Of a DNA stretch of 64,000 bases, positions 26,045 to 34,510 are shown one piece after another. Every line of letters starts with the position of its first letter. Position 1 is the first letter of the stretch. The position numbers and the translations under genes are program-made. Location: assembly GCF_009026145.1 (NCBI RefSeq), contig NZ_WBUE01000004.1, positions 1 through 64,000 on the forward strand, read 5' to 3'. Origin of the DNA: Hyphomicrobium sp. (GTDB taxonomy: Bacteria > Pseudomonadota > Alphaproteobacteria > Rhizobiales > Hyphomicrobiaceae). Below the pieces are notes generated by a model that saw nothing but the letters and a program-made list of their open reading frames with translations, was not told the origin of the DNA and made no database searches.

Positions 26045-27994
26045 ATGCCGGCGGTCGAGTTCGAGCCCTGGGAGCCGGAGGAGAGCGTCGGGAAGCTGTG
26101 GCATTCCCTTATCGACGCGCTCGATGCTCCGAGCCTGTTCGAGGATGCGGCAGCAACGCTCGAGGGGACGCGCGGACGCCTCGGCGTTCTCTTTCGCGGG
26201 CTCGGCGGAGCGCGTGACGTTGAGATCAAGGTAGCGACGGCCGAGGCCTCTACGCACCGACTGTCGTGGCGGCGTGCGCTCGGCCGCAGTGCCGAGCGCC
26301 TCGCGGCGCCGAGCTTCGACGGCGAGACGCTGCGTCTGCCGGAGCGCATCGCGGCGTTTTCCGAGCGCGAGGCGAACATCGCCCTCTACCTCTGGCTCGC
26401 GGCTACCGCCGTCTTCGCGCGCCGTCCGCAGACCGAGCGCGATCCGCTGAGGGCCGACATCCGCATGCTGCAGGCGGCGCAGATGATGACGCGCGATACC
26501 CTCGCCGAATGTCCGGGCCTGCGCCGGACGTATGCGGCGCTCGCCCTTGAGACGCGGGAGCGGCGACCCGAACGGCGCCTGCCCTGTGCCGAGGCCGCCG
26601 TCGAGGCGACCATCCTTCACCTGCTCGGCGCCCCGCCGCCGAAGGACGATCTGGCGGCGGCGCTTTCGGCGGCGGTTCGCGGCCAGGCGGCCGATCTTTC
26701 GGCGTTCTCGGCGCCGCGTGGCTACCGCCCGTTCCTGCCCGTGCTGCTGTGGCCGGACCTGCGCGCCCTCTCCGAGAGGGGCAGGACCGTATGCGAGGAG
26801 GCGCCGCACGAGGCGGCGTCGACACCTGCGAATGCCGAACCGGGCACGTTCAGGGCGTCGCGCAAGCCCTCCGACCAGGCGGCGCGCAGGGACAGTCTCA
26901 TTCTCCACAAGTTCGAGGCCATCCTCTCCTGGGCGGAGCTCCTCAACATAAATCGCCGGGTCGATGACGACGACGAGGACAACGCCAGGAAGGCCGCCGA
27001 CGACCAGGATGAAATCGGTCTCGCGCAAGTGCCGCAACGCGCGCGCACGCGCCTCAGGCTGCACCTCGATCTGTCGCCGGAAGAGGTCGAGTTCGAACGG
27101 CTCGCGGGGCGTCACGTCTATCCCGAGTGGGATCATCGCACGCGTGCTTACCTGCCGGATTATTGCCGGGTTCTGGCCGGCAAGGCCGAGCCAGCGACGG
27201 AAATTTTGGAGACGCCCGACAGTGCGCGCACGCGGCGCCGGATACGCAGCGTGCGCCGCCAGTTCGAGTCGTTGCGGCCGAAACGCGTCCAGCTCACGAG
27301 GCAGATCGAAGGGCACGATATCGACATTGCGGCCGCGATCGAGGCGCGCGTCGACCTTGCAACGACAGGCGAGCATTCCGACCGCGTATATATCGCGAGC
27401 CGCAGTCAGGAGCGCGACCTTGCCGTCTCCATCCTGCTCGACGCTTCCCGCTCCACGGAGACCTATGTGGCGGGACGGCAAGTTATCGACATCGCGCGCG
27501 AAGCGCTGATCGCGCTCGCCTGGGGGCTCGACGCCTGCGGCGACGACACGGCCATCGACGCGTTCTCGTCGCGGCGCCGCGACCGCGTATTCGTCCAGAC
27601 CTGCAAGGGCTTCGATGAGCCCATGGGCTCCGCTGTCGAGGCGCGCATCGCGGGTCTCCGGCCGGGGCACTACACGCGGCTCGGCGCCGCGCTCCGCCAT
27701 GTCTCGAGCAAGCTTGCCGAGCGCCCGCGCCAGCGCCGCCTGCTGCTCGTGCTTACGGACGGCAAGCCCAACGACATTGACCATTACGAGGGGCGCTACG
27801 GCATCGAGGACACGCACATGGCGGTGCGTGAGGCGCGGCGTCGCGGGCAATCGGTCTTCGGCGTCACTATCGACAGCAAATCGCAAGCGACCTTCAGTCG
27901 AATCTTTGGCAAGGGCGGTTACGTCGTCATTCCGGATCCTGAGAGGCTGACCACGGCGCTTCCGCATCTCTATCGCCACCTGGTCCACGGATGA
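26045..27994 (+). CDS. norD: NorD, VWA-domain NOR activation protein
   Basis: The 649-residue cytoplasmic protein partners NorQ. The N-terminal ~400 residues are helical and Arg/Glu-rich, and the C-terminal von Willebrand A domain has the MIDAS sequence LLDASRSTETY followed by LLLVLTDGKPND, which matches the VWA pattern. NorD anchors the NorQ ring to NorB. Its stop overlaps the norE ATG by 4 bases, indicating translational coupling. The start lies 10 bases after norQ. Confidence 0.95.
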   Translation: MPAVEFEPWEPEESVGKLWHSLIDALDAPSLFEDAAATLEGTRGRLGVLFRGLGGARDVEIKVATAEASTHRLSWRRALGRSAERLAAPSFDGETLRLPERIAAFSEREANIALYLWLAATAVFARRPQTERDPLRADIRMLQAAQMMTRDTLAECPGLRRTYAALALETRERRPERRLPCAEAAVEATILHLLGAPPPKDDLAAALSAAVRGQAADLSAFSAPRGYRPFLPVLLWPDLRALSERGRTVCEEAPHEAASTPANAEPGTFRASRKPSDQAARRDSLILHKFEAILSWAELLNINRRVDDDDEDNARKAADDQDEIGLAQVPQRARTRLRLHLDLSPEEVEFERLAGRHVYPEWDHRTRAYLPDYCRVLAGKAEPATEILETPDSARTRRRIRSVRRQFESLRPKRVQLTRQIEGHDIDIAAAIEARVDLATTGEHSDRVYIASRSQERDLAVSILLDASRSTETYVAGRQVIDIAREALIALAWGLDACGDDTAIDAFSSRRRDRVFVQTCKGFDEPMGSAVEARIAGLRPGHYTRLGAALRHVSSKLAERPRQRRLLLVLTDGKPNDIDHYEGRYGIEDTHMAVREARRRGQSVFGVTIDSKSQATFSRIFGKGGYVVIPDPERLTTALPHLYRHLVHG

Positions 27995-28569
27995 GCAGCA
28001 CCGTGCACACGCGATCTGCGGCGGATGGCTCCGACGTTCTGTCGGAGCTGCCCGGCGAGCTTATGATGTGGGTGCTGATCACGAGCGAGCTCCTAGTGTT
28101 CGGCGCGGCACTGCTGGCCTGCCTCAGCGTACGCATCGCAGATCCGGGAAGATTTGCGGCGGACCAGGCTTTGCTCGATCAGGGCGCGGGTGCCATCAAT
28201 ACCATCGTGCTCGTGACGAGCGGGCTCTGCGCTGCTGTCGCAGTCCGCGCCAGAGAGGCCGAGCGGCGCAAGGCCGCGCGCCTCTGGCTGCTCGCCGCCG
28301 GCAGCCTCGGGGTGGTGTTTCTGATCGTGAAGGCGTTCGAGTATGCCAGCAAGGCGTCGCTCGGCATCGACATCGAGACGAGCCCATTCTTCACCTTCTA
28401 CTACCTGATAACCGGCTTTCACGCGCTGCACGTGGTGGCAGGACTCATCGTGCTCGGGCTCGTCGCCTGGGCAGACAGCGTGCGCAACATGGAAGCCGCC
28501 GCCGCGTTCTGGCACCTCGTTGATCTCGTCTGGGTGCTGCTGTTTCCCATCATCTACGTCTTGAGGTGA
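27991..28569 (+). CDS. norE: NorE, cytochrome c oxidase subunit III-like protein
   Basis: The 192-residue membrane protein of the CoxIII family has about five helices. ELPGELMMWVLITSELLVFG and FYYLITGFHALHVVAGL are typical motifs, as is FWHLVDLVWVLLFPIIY at the C-terminus. NorE is an accessory to nitric oxide reductase that raises activity in Paracoccus but is not catalytic. It follows norD with a 4-base overlap and precedes norF by 4 bases. Confidence 0.93.
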   Translation: MSSTVHTRSAADGSDVLSELPGELMMWVLITSELLVFGAALLACLSVRIADPGRFAADQALLDQGAGAINTIVLVTSGLCAAVAVRAREAERRKAARLWLLAAGSLGVVFLIVKAFEYASKASLGIDIETSPFFTFYYLITGFHALHVVAGLIVLGLVAWADSVRNMEAAAAFWHLVDLVWVLLFPIIYVLR

Positions 28570-28573
28570 GCTG

Positions 28574-28843
28574 ATGCCGGCCCGCGACCTCCTCGAAGCC
28601 TGGGTAGCGCTCCTCGCCCTGAGCCTCGGGACCGTGCTGCTCGCGACCGCCGACGTCTCGGGACGCGGTGCGACGTTCGCAGCAATTGGAGTCCTAAGTC
28701 TGGCCGGTCTCAAGGCGCGCGTGATCCTGACGCGCTACCTTGGACTCGCGGGCTCTCGGTTCTGGACGCGTGCCTTCGACCTGACAATCGGGCTCTTTCT
28801 GGTCCTCAGCTTTGCGCTCTATTCGTTCGGCTCAGGAGGCTGA
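28574..28843 (+). CDS. norF: NorF, small membrane protein (CoxIV-like)
   Basis: This 89-residue protein has three predicted helices: LEAWVALLALSLGTVLLATA, one around GVLSLAGLKARVIL, and FDLTIGLFLVLSFALYSF. The KARVI..RYL.L section recalls the prokaryotic cytochrome oxidase subunit IV fold used by NorF. Spacing from norE is 4 bases. NorF is needed for full NOR activity in some denitrifiers. Confidence 0.82.
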   Translation: MPARDLLEAWVALLALSLGTVLLATADVSGRGATFAAIGVLSLAGLKARVILTRYLGLAGSRFWTRAFDLTIGLFLVLSFALYSFGSGG

Positions 28844-28846
28844 TGC

Positions 28847-29101
28847 ATGCCGAAGAGCGGAAGCATTGTAGCCGGGCGCCCCGCGAAGCACGCGGTGCGG
28901 TTGGGGCTGCTGTTGTTCTGCTTTGCGTTGATGGGGCCGGCGTTCGCCATCAACTCGGCCTTCATTGCCATCACCATTCCGGCCATGGCGCCCTACGGAA
29001 TATACGGTCTCGTGGTCGCGGGGCTCGTAGGATCGGTGTTCGGGATTTTCCCAGCCCTGTGGCTTGCCCGCCGGTTCCACGAGGGCCTCAAGGACGAGTG
29101 A
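28847..29101 (+). CDS. Small two-helix membrane protein at the end of the nor operon, unrecognised
   Basis: This 84-residue protein follows norF by 3 bases and has an AGGAGG ribosome-binding site, so it is very likely translated with the nor genes. A basic N-terminus (MPKSGSIVAGRPAKHAVR) precedes helix 1 (LGLLLFCFALMGPAFAINSA) and a Gly-rich helix 2 (IYGLVVAGLVGSVFGIFPA), ending in a charged LARRFHEGLKDE. I do not recognise a family. The position suggests a role in NOR assembly or NO handling; this is inference only. It is the last gene before the attR repeat. Confidence 0.8.
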   Translation: MPKSGSIVAGRPAKHAVRLGLLLFCFALMGPAFAINSAFIAITIPAMAPYGIYGLVVAGLVGSVFGIFPALWLARRFHEGLKDE

Positions 29102-29160
29102 TTAGACACCGAAGAAGCTAGCGGCTTGCGGGGCCACAGCAATCTGCAGCCGGTTAGGCA

Positions 29161-29176
29161 CCCACCCCTTCCGCCA
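29161..29176 (+). other. Attachment site attR (copy of tRNA-Ser 3' end)
   Basis: A perfect copy of the 16-base tRNA-Ser end CCCACCCCTTCCGCCA, 60 bases after the last nor-operon gene and 32 bases before the stop of the convergent lyase gene. An upstream GGTT also aligns with the T-arm, but intervening bases differ. Confidence 0.78.
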
Positions 29177-29207
29177 CTTTGTCTCGCCGATGTTGCCCTC
29201 ATCCGGA

Positions 29208-30665
29208 CTACCGGCCGGCTCGACGTTCGCTCACGGGATCGGTTCGACGCAGCGCCTCGGCGTGGCCAATCACGGCGTTGACGGAATCGCGCGCCAGTCC
29301 GAGATAGCCTTCCGCCTGCAGAAGCCTGTCGATCTCCGTCGGCGAAAGCAGCTTGGAAACAGTCGGATCGCTGAGCAAGGCGGGGCGGAACTCGACGTTC
29401 ATCTCCATCGCCCGATAGATGATGCCGTGCACCAGCTTGTCGGCCTGCTCCTTCCCCATGGCGGGCGATAGTGCAAATGCCACCCGCTGCGCCATGATGA
29501 ATCCCTTCGTCCTGTGGAGGTTTTTGCGCATTGCGGGGCGATTGACCTCGAGCTGCTCGAGGAGGGCCCTCGCGACCATGAGGTTGGCTTCCGATTTGAC
29601 GGAGATCTCCTCGAGGACTGCATTGGGTCCGGACGTGTTGTCCCGCTCGAAGAAGTTCACGACATCATCGAGAATGACCTCCGCCAAGCGCGGAATGGTG
29701 CGCGCCGCCTGGATGAGCGTCTCCGACTTGTTTGGGTTCACCTTCTGCGCCATCGAGCTGCTGCTTATGGAATTGCGATCGCGCGGCTCGTCGGCCTCGC
29801 CGATATCGGTGGTCTGCAGCAGAAAGATCTCCTGTCCGACTGCGCCGAAGGACTTGGCGATCAGCGCCAGCGTCAAGGCGTAGTTGGCGTAGACGTCGCG
29901 CGAGCCATGCCAGTCGTCAGGGTACGGCGGCCGCAGTCCCAGCTCCTTGGCGAACGATTTTTCGATCGCCATCGCCTCTTGACCCAGGCCGGCGTAGGTG
30001 CCGACCGCGCCCTTCAGGATGGCTGACTGTTCCAATTCGCCGAGCACGCGCTTGAGGCGCTCTATGTTCCTGCGGTTTTCCGCCAGCCAAGTGCTGACCT
30101 TCTTTGCAAACGTGATCGGCAGGGCATGCTGGCCCAGCGTGCGGCCGGGCATGATGGCGTCCTGATTGGAGCGCGCCGTGTTGATCAGAATGCTTTCGAT
30201 CTCGCGCAGGTGTCCGATGAGGATGAGCGCAGAGCGGCGCAATTGCAGGGTGAGCGCGGTGTCGTATATATCCACCGTGGTGGCGCCGTAGTGAACGTAT
30301 TGGCGGGCACTGGCATCCAGCGATTCCCTCCACACGTTGATGAGCGCCACCATGCGATGGTGAACGATCTTCCGTTCGGCAGCGATCTTGTCGCGCGAAG
30401 CGAAGCGGACGTTCGCCTTGCGGGAGATCTCGTCCGCGGCAGAGCGCGGGATGGCGCCGTGGGTTGCCTGCGCGCGCGCCAGGGCGGCCTCGATGTCGAG
30501 CACGTATTGGTTGGTTTGATCGGGGTCGAAGACGGCCTCGACGGAACCGCCGCGGCCATCCAGCTCGAGGTCATCGGAGAGCGAGGGATCGCTGGCCACC
30601 GCCGCTACGGCGGCCGCCGCGAGCGACAGAGCGAGCAGCAAGGATCGCAACAGCGTAGCGCTCAT
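29208..30665 (-). CDS. Exported fumarase/aspartase-superfamily lyase (adenylosuccinate lyase / PcaB-like)
   Basis: This 485-residue protein has a Sec signal peptide (LLRSLLLALSLAAAAVAAVA), unusual because this superfamily is cytoplasmic. Catalytic regions are intact: YVHYGATTVDIYDTALTLQL (region 1), MPGRTLGQHALPITFAKK with the His of region 2, and the signature loop SSSSMAQKVNPNKSE with the catalytic serine. Relatives split succinyl- or carboxy-adducts and usually release fumarate. The substrate is unknown. It is last of three - strand genes after an alpha/beta-hydrolase and an outer-membrane barrel. Adenylosuccinate lyase of purine synthesis is excluded by the signal peptide. Confidence 0.85.
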   Translation of the reverse strand: MSATLLRSLLLALSLAAAAVAAVASDPSLSDDLELDGRGGSVEAVFDPDQTNQYVLDIEAALARAQATHGAIPRSAADEISRKANVRFASRDKIAAERKIVHHRMVALINVWRESLDASARQYVHYGATTVDIYDTALTLQLRRSALILIGHLREIESILINTARSNQDAIMPGRTLGQHALPITFAKKVSTWLAENRRNIERLKRVLGELEQSAILKGAVGTYAGLGQEAMAIEKSFAKELGLRPPYPDDWHGSRDVYANYALTLALIAKSFGAVGQEIFLLQTTDIGEADEPRDRNSISSSSMAQKVNPNKSETLIQAARTIPRLAEVILDDVVNFFERDNTSGPNAVLEEISVKSEANLMVARALLEQLEVNRPAMRKNLHRTKGFIMAQRVAFALSPAMGKEQADKLVHGIIYRAMEMNVEFRPALLSDPTVSKLLSPTEIDRLLQAEGYLGLARDSVNAVIGHAEALRRTDPVSERRAGR

Positions 30666-30745
30666 CGGCTTGCCCGAGCCATGGCCGGCCCCAATCGGAG
30701 TTTCGATCGAGCTCTTCTCGTCCTCGCCGCCGCCGCGCGGCGCGA

Positions 30746-31678
30746 TCAGCTGTCCGGCAGCGCGCGTCCGGCTAAAATGGCAGCACCGGCAGGCGCCATC
30801 CTGGCGGCCTCATGGCCGACGCCGCGCACCTCGTCGAGCTGCCAGTTGAACGCTGCCCCCATGCGCTCGGCAACCCGCCTCGACCGATCGAAATAGAAGC
30901 GCCCGCGTTCATAACGCGTTTTACCCTGTGCGAGGGCATCGGGTTCGTTGCGCAGGCCGGCATAGTTGACGTCGGCGGTGCCCAGCAACAGCGTATAGTT
31001 GCAGCCAAAGGCGCTACGCAAAGTCGCCTCGCTGATCGGAGCACCGCGCAGACCGAAGGGATATTTGTATTCGTTGTCGGGCAGCATGTACCAGCCGGGG
31101 TTCGCCGACACCGCGCGGTCGATCATCCGGCAGCCCGAATGCAGGACATATCGCTGGATGAACTGCGATCCTGCACCGTGCCCGAACATGCTGAACCGGC
31201 GGCGCGAGCTGCCGAGGCTGCTCGCAGCCATGCGGAAAGCCTGCTCGACAACGTAGAAGCTGGTCTCGGTCCAGCGCTTGGGCTGCAGGCGCTGGCTGCG
31301 CACGTTCCCGAGGTTGTACGTCCATGGGCCCGGCCACTTCTCCGCCGTGAACTCAGGCACGAGCAGAATTGCGCCGTAGCGTTCAGCGAGCGGCCGCCAG
31401 GTGTCGTAATAGTCGAACGCCAGGTGGCGATGGGCTTCGCGTCGCAGGCCCGGCATTACGACCCAGATGGGACTGTTGCGCGTCGCTGACGAGGGACGGT
31501 ACGTGTAAATCGTCACTGGCCCGCGCGGCACATCGACGACCTCGAATGAACCATCCCCCAGCGGCATGCGTTCGCCGCGGCTGGCGTCGAACGCCCTTTC
31601 CGTGGCATGGGATGCGGCCGCTCCGCATAGGAGCGCGGCCAAGAGAAGAACCGTGCGAAGCCTTATCGCGCTGAACAT
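30746..31678 (-). CDS. Exported alpha/beta-hydrolase fold protein lacking the nucleophile serine
   Basis: About 310 residues after a clear signal peptide (LRTVLLLAALLCGAAASHA). The fold is indicated by SPIWVVMPGLRREAHRH, the elbow SMFGHGAGSQFIQRY, LLLGTADVNY (Asp region) and GVGHEAARMAP (catalytic His region). At the elbow, where GHSAG is expected, the codon GGT gives glycine, so serine-hydrolase chemistry should be lost. It may be a binding protein. The ATG at 31678 has GGAG upstream; an ATG at 31723 with GGAGGA adds 15 residues. It follows the barrel gene closely. Confidence 0.78.
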   Translation of the reverse strand: MFSAIRLRTVLLLAALLCGAAASHATERAFDASRGERMPLGDGSFEVVDVPRGPVTIYTYRPSSATRNSPIWVVMPGLRREAHRHLAFDYYDTWRPLAERYGAILLVPEFTAEKWPGPWTYNLGNVRSQRLQPKRWTETSFYVVEQAFRMAASSLGSSRRRFSMFGHGAGSQFIQRYVLHSGCRMIDRAVSANPGWYMLPDNEYKYPFGLRGAPISEATLRSAFGCNYTLLLGTADVNYAGLRNEPDALAQGKTRYERGRFYFDRSRRVAERMGAAFNWQLDEVRGVGHEAARMAPAGAAILAGRALPDS

Positions 31679-31745
31679 GCGCCGCTCTCCAAGGTATCGG
31701 TCAATGGGCATTCTGTTACGCATCTGTCCTCCGGCAGGATCCTGA

Positions 31746-34265
31746 TCAGAACCTGATGCGCGTGCCGGCGTAGCCGAACACGAGATCGGTGAGAGGTACC
31801 GGGCTGGTTGGCGTCGGGACGTTGCTACGCAGCTGAACTCCCTCAGTTTCGAAGCTGTAGACGCGGAAGCCCGCATAGACATCCATGCCGGCCGCCGTGA
31901 TGTCCTGCGAGACGGCGGCGCCGACCATGGTGAGGGTGCTGTCCGTGACCTCGCGCAAGCCAGCCTCGCGCAGCCCCGTGATGGCGTCATCGACGCGGGC
32001 GAACTCACCGTAGACCGATGTGTCGCCCATCGACCAGTACCCGCGCCGCATGCCGGCCGCCGTATAGAGATAGTCGATCGGCGGGCGGTTGCTGCCGGGC
32101 GGCGTTACGAGCCCCACGGTGTTCTCGCCGAATACCGCCTGCGGGGTGGCAGCGTCGAAACCGTTGAACATCCGGTGGACATAGGCGACCGTTCCGAACA
32201 GTCCGCTCGGAATATGCAGAAGGCTCGCCGACCCTTTGTACTCCTCCCGGTCGCGGCTGCTATTGGCGCGGCCGCCTTCGTCAGTGTCGTGCAGATATCC
32301 GGCGCCGAAGCGGAACTTCCAGTCGTTGTAGTTGATGCCGTACTCGAGGGCAGCATCCCAGAAATCATCCTCGCCCCAGGCCACGGACGCGTCGAAGTTC
32401 CCCCACTGGCTGGATATGCGCGGCGCATCGTAGCGAATGTTGTTGCGCCGCAGGGTGTCGACGCTCGCCCCGGCCGAAAAGTCATTCAAGGTCGTTGTAA
32501 ATGCTCCTGAGTTGACGAGCGCATCGTCGCCCTGCTCGTAGAAACCGGCGCGGCGAACCAGGAAGCTGCCGCCGATCGTGGCGATGTTGGCGGCGCCCGC
32601 CATGATGCCCCCGACATCCTTGTGGATGATGTTGTCGGTCGCCGTCGAAGTGTAACCGACGGTCATCGTGCCGAGCTGGTTGTTCCGCACCCACCATGCC
32701 GAGTGGCGCGTCTCGATCTGCTCTTCGCCGTGCGCGGTGAATTGATCGACGTCGTTGGCCGCCGTGTCGTCGAGGCCGACGGAGAGTATGTAGCCGGCAC
32801 TCCAGCCGCGCGCGATTTTGACCGCTCCCCTGAACTCGAAACGGCTTCTGGCCGCCGTGTTGTCGACGACGTAGACATCCTGGTCCTCTCCGTCGTCCCA
32901 TGCCAGGAACATGCGGTTGATAGAGCCGGAAATTTCCAGCGAGACCTTACGATTGCCCTTCAGCGCCGCGCTGTCTTTGAGGTCGCCAATCCGATCCTCG
33001 ACGTCGGCTTCCGAGGCGTATGCTGCCTCGTCCGTGCGGGCCAGCAGGCCGCCGCTCGCGGCTGATGGAGCATCGAGCTGGAAGGTCAGTCCGAGCGAGC
33101 CGCCGTAGAAGAAGACGTCATCGTTGGCCCGCACGTCGTGGTCGCCATTGAGATCAGTGACCGTCCTATAGTGCGGCAACGCCGTGCTCACATTGTTGAG
33201 CCACATGAACGTTCCGGCGGCGGTGAGGAATACGCTATCGGAAAGCTTGAGCTCGATGCGCGGATTGAACTCCACCGCCTGTGCAAAGACATTGTCGCTG
33301 TCGTTCCTCTCGAAGCTTCTGAGGTCCGGGCGGTTCTCGGAAAGAAAGGTTCGGTTGCGATCGACGTAGTTGTTGTAAAGGCCGGCCTTGATGCTGCCTC
33401 CGACCCGCAGGCCGTCGCTCAAGTCGAACATGTGCTGCAGACCAAGCTGCAGACCGACCAGCCGATTGTCGGTTCCGATGGTTACGTGATCGCGCGCCGT
33501 GCTCGATCCACCAGGCACATCGTTTGGCGTGTCGATCGTCGTGGTGCTGAAGGTCTCACCGAAGAAGATGCCGCGCGCGCCGACGAGAAGGCCGGGGATA
33601 CCGAACGGCCGTATCGCGTTGACCTCGGCGCCGTACAGCGCGGTCTCATGGTGCGCGACCAATCCATAGATATCATCCGAGTTGACCGAGCTGACGTCGG
33701 CTCCGGGAGCGTTGTCATAGATCATATCGGTATCGGCGGGGTTGGCATTCCCTTGGCCGAGGTCGAATTTCGTCCGCTCGATACCGATCGGATTGATGTA
33801 GAAGGCCGACAGCTCGATGGCCTGATCGAAGATCGAGCCCTGCAGAGTGCCCCGAATACCAGGCGCGAAGTCATCACCCTCGAGTTCGGAGGAATCGAAC
33901 TTCACGAAGGTCGTCGGGCCCCCGTCGCCCAGCGTCGTTAGCGGGAAATTGCCGATCTTGTCGCGTGCGAGCACCAGCCCCTCGATCGTGAACGGCGCGC
34001 CCTTGGCAGCGCGCGGCTCGTACTTTGCCGCTATCGAGGCAGGATCCCCGTCGACCGCATCGCCGTCATCGCCGACCACAGTGTTATCACTGGCGACCGT
34101 ATCGCTCTCTTTGACGTCGCCTCCATCTGCGCGTGCCGCTGATAGCCAAAGCGACAGAGCGACGACGGAGGCGGCTATCAGGACGGCTGAGCGACACAGG
34201 ATGCAACTGACACCGCACTCGAGCGCCGAACGCCAATTCGGTACGCAACCGAACGCACCCCACAT
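31746..34265 (-). CDS. Outer-membrane protein, apparent fusion of two beta-barrels
   Basis: This 839-residue protein has a signal peptide ending AARA. Residues about 75-415 form a first barrel (FTIEGLVLARDKIGNFPLTT, RLVGLQLGLQHMFDL, FFYGGSLGLTFQL). Then VEDRIGDLKDSAALKGNRKV resembles the coiled-coil opening of a free-standing Rhizobiales porin, followed by SLEISGSINRMFLAWDDG and a second barrel ending in GTRIRF with the terminal Phe needed by BamA. There is no internal start or stop. Ion or solute passage is likely; substrate unknown. GGGAGTGAG precedes the ATG. It heads a probable operon with the two exported proteins downstream. Confidence 0.8.
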   Translation of the reverse strand: MWGAFGCVPNWRSALECGVSCILCRSAVLIAASVVALSLWLSAARADGGDVKESDTVASDNTVVGDDGDAVDGDPASIAAKYEPRAAKGAPFTIEGLVLARDKIGNFPLTTLGDGGPTTFVKFDSSELEGDDFAPGIRGTLQGSIFDQAIELSAFYINPIGIERTKFDLGQGNANPADTDMIYDNAPGADVSSVNSDDIYGLVAHHETALYGAEVNAIRPFGIPGLLVGARGIFFGETFSTTTIDTPNDVPGGSSTARDHVTIGTDNRLVGLQLGLQHMFDLSDGLRVGGSIKAGLYNNYVDRNRTFLSENRPDLRSFERNDSDNVFAQAVEFNPRIELKLSDSVFLTAAGTFMWLNNVSTALPHYRTVTDLNGDHDVRANDDVFFYGGSLGLTFQLDAPSAASGGLLARTDEAAYASEADVEDRIGDLKDSAALKGNRKVSLEISGSINRMFLAWDDGEDQDVYVVDNTAARSRFEFRGAVKIARGWSAGYILSVGLDDTAANDVDQFTAHGEEQIETRHSAWWVRNNQLGTMTVGYTSTATDNIIHKDVGGIMAGAANIATIGGSFLVRRAGFYEQGDDALVNSGAFTTTLNDFSAGASVDTLRRNNIRYDAPRISSQWGNFDASVAWGEDDFWDAALEYGINYNDWKFRFGAGYLHDTDEGGRANSSRDREEYKGSASLLHIPSGLFGTVAYVHRMFNGFDAATPQAVFGENTVGLVTPPGSNRPPIDYLYTAAGMRRGYWSMGDTSVYGEFARVDDAITGLREAGLREVTDSTLTMVGAAVSQDITAAGMDVYAGFRVYSFETEGVQLRSNVPTPTSPVPLTDLVFGYAGTRIRF

Positions 34266-34510
34266 TTACTCACTCCCTACGCAACGCACTTTTTTCACGA
34301 CGCGCTTCGAACACACCGCATCGCGTTTGATCGGGAGTGTGCGGTGAAGCTCTCGCAGACGGGATACGAATTAGCGAAAGAGTCGTTCAGGATTATGCAT
34401 TCGTCGCCAGAAGCGACAAATATTTCAGCGTGTTATGAGACACCGCAAAGACGGGAGCTGCCGCGCGAATTTTTCCGCGTGTGACTGCGGCATCACAGAT
34501 GGCATTAACC
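34266..34510. promoter_or_regulatory. Region between lysR and the barrel-gene operon
   Basis: These 245 bases are less GC-rich than the surroundings. They contain an inverted repeat CACCGCA (34314-34320) / TGCGGTG (34340-34346). The promoter of the - strand operon should lie here; I could not identify a definite -35/-10 pair. Confidence 0.4.

Larger units (their letters stand above)
19928..29176 (+). mobile_element. Probable 9.2-kb denitrification genomic island at tRNA-Ser
   Basis: The segment between two perfect 16-bp direct repeats holds only nitrite and NO reduction genes: nirK, nirV, nnrR, norCBQDEF and one small membrane protein, all on the + strand and pointing away from the tRNA. No integrase, excisionase or transposase is visible, so the element is either a decayed island or was mobilised in trans. 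The flanks (diguanylate cyclase and tRNA on the left, exported lyase on the right) are unrelated to denitrification. Boundaries are inferred from the repeats alone. Confidence 0.7.

Noticed and set aside
19944..29160. An integrase gene for the putative island
   Set aside because: No tyrosine or serine recombinase motif in any frame; the island is supported only by repeats and content.
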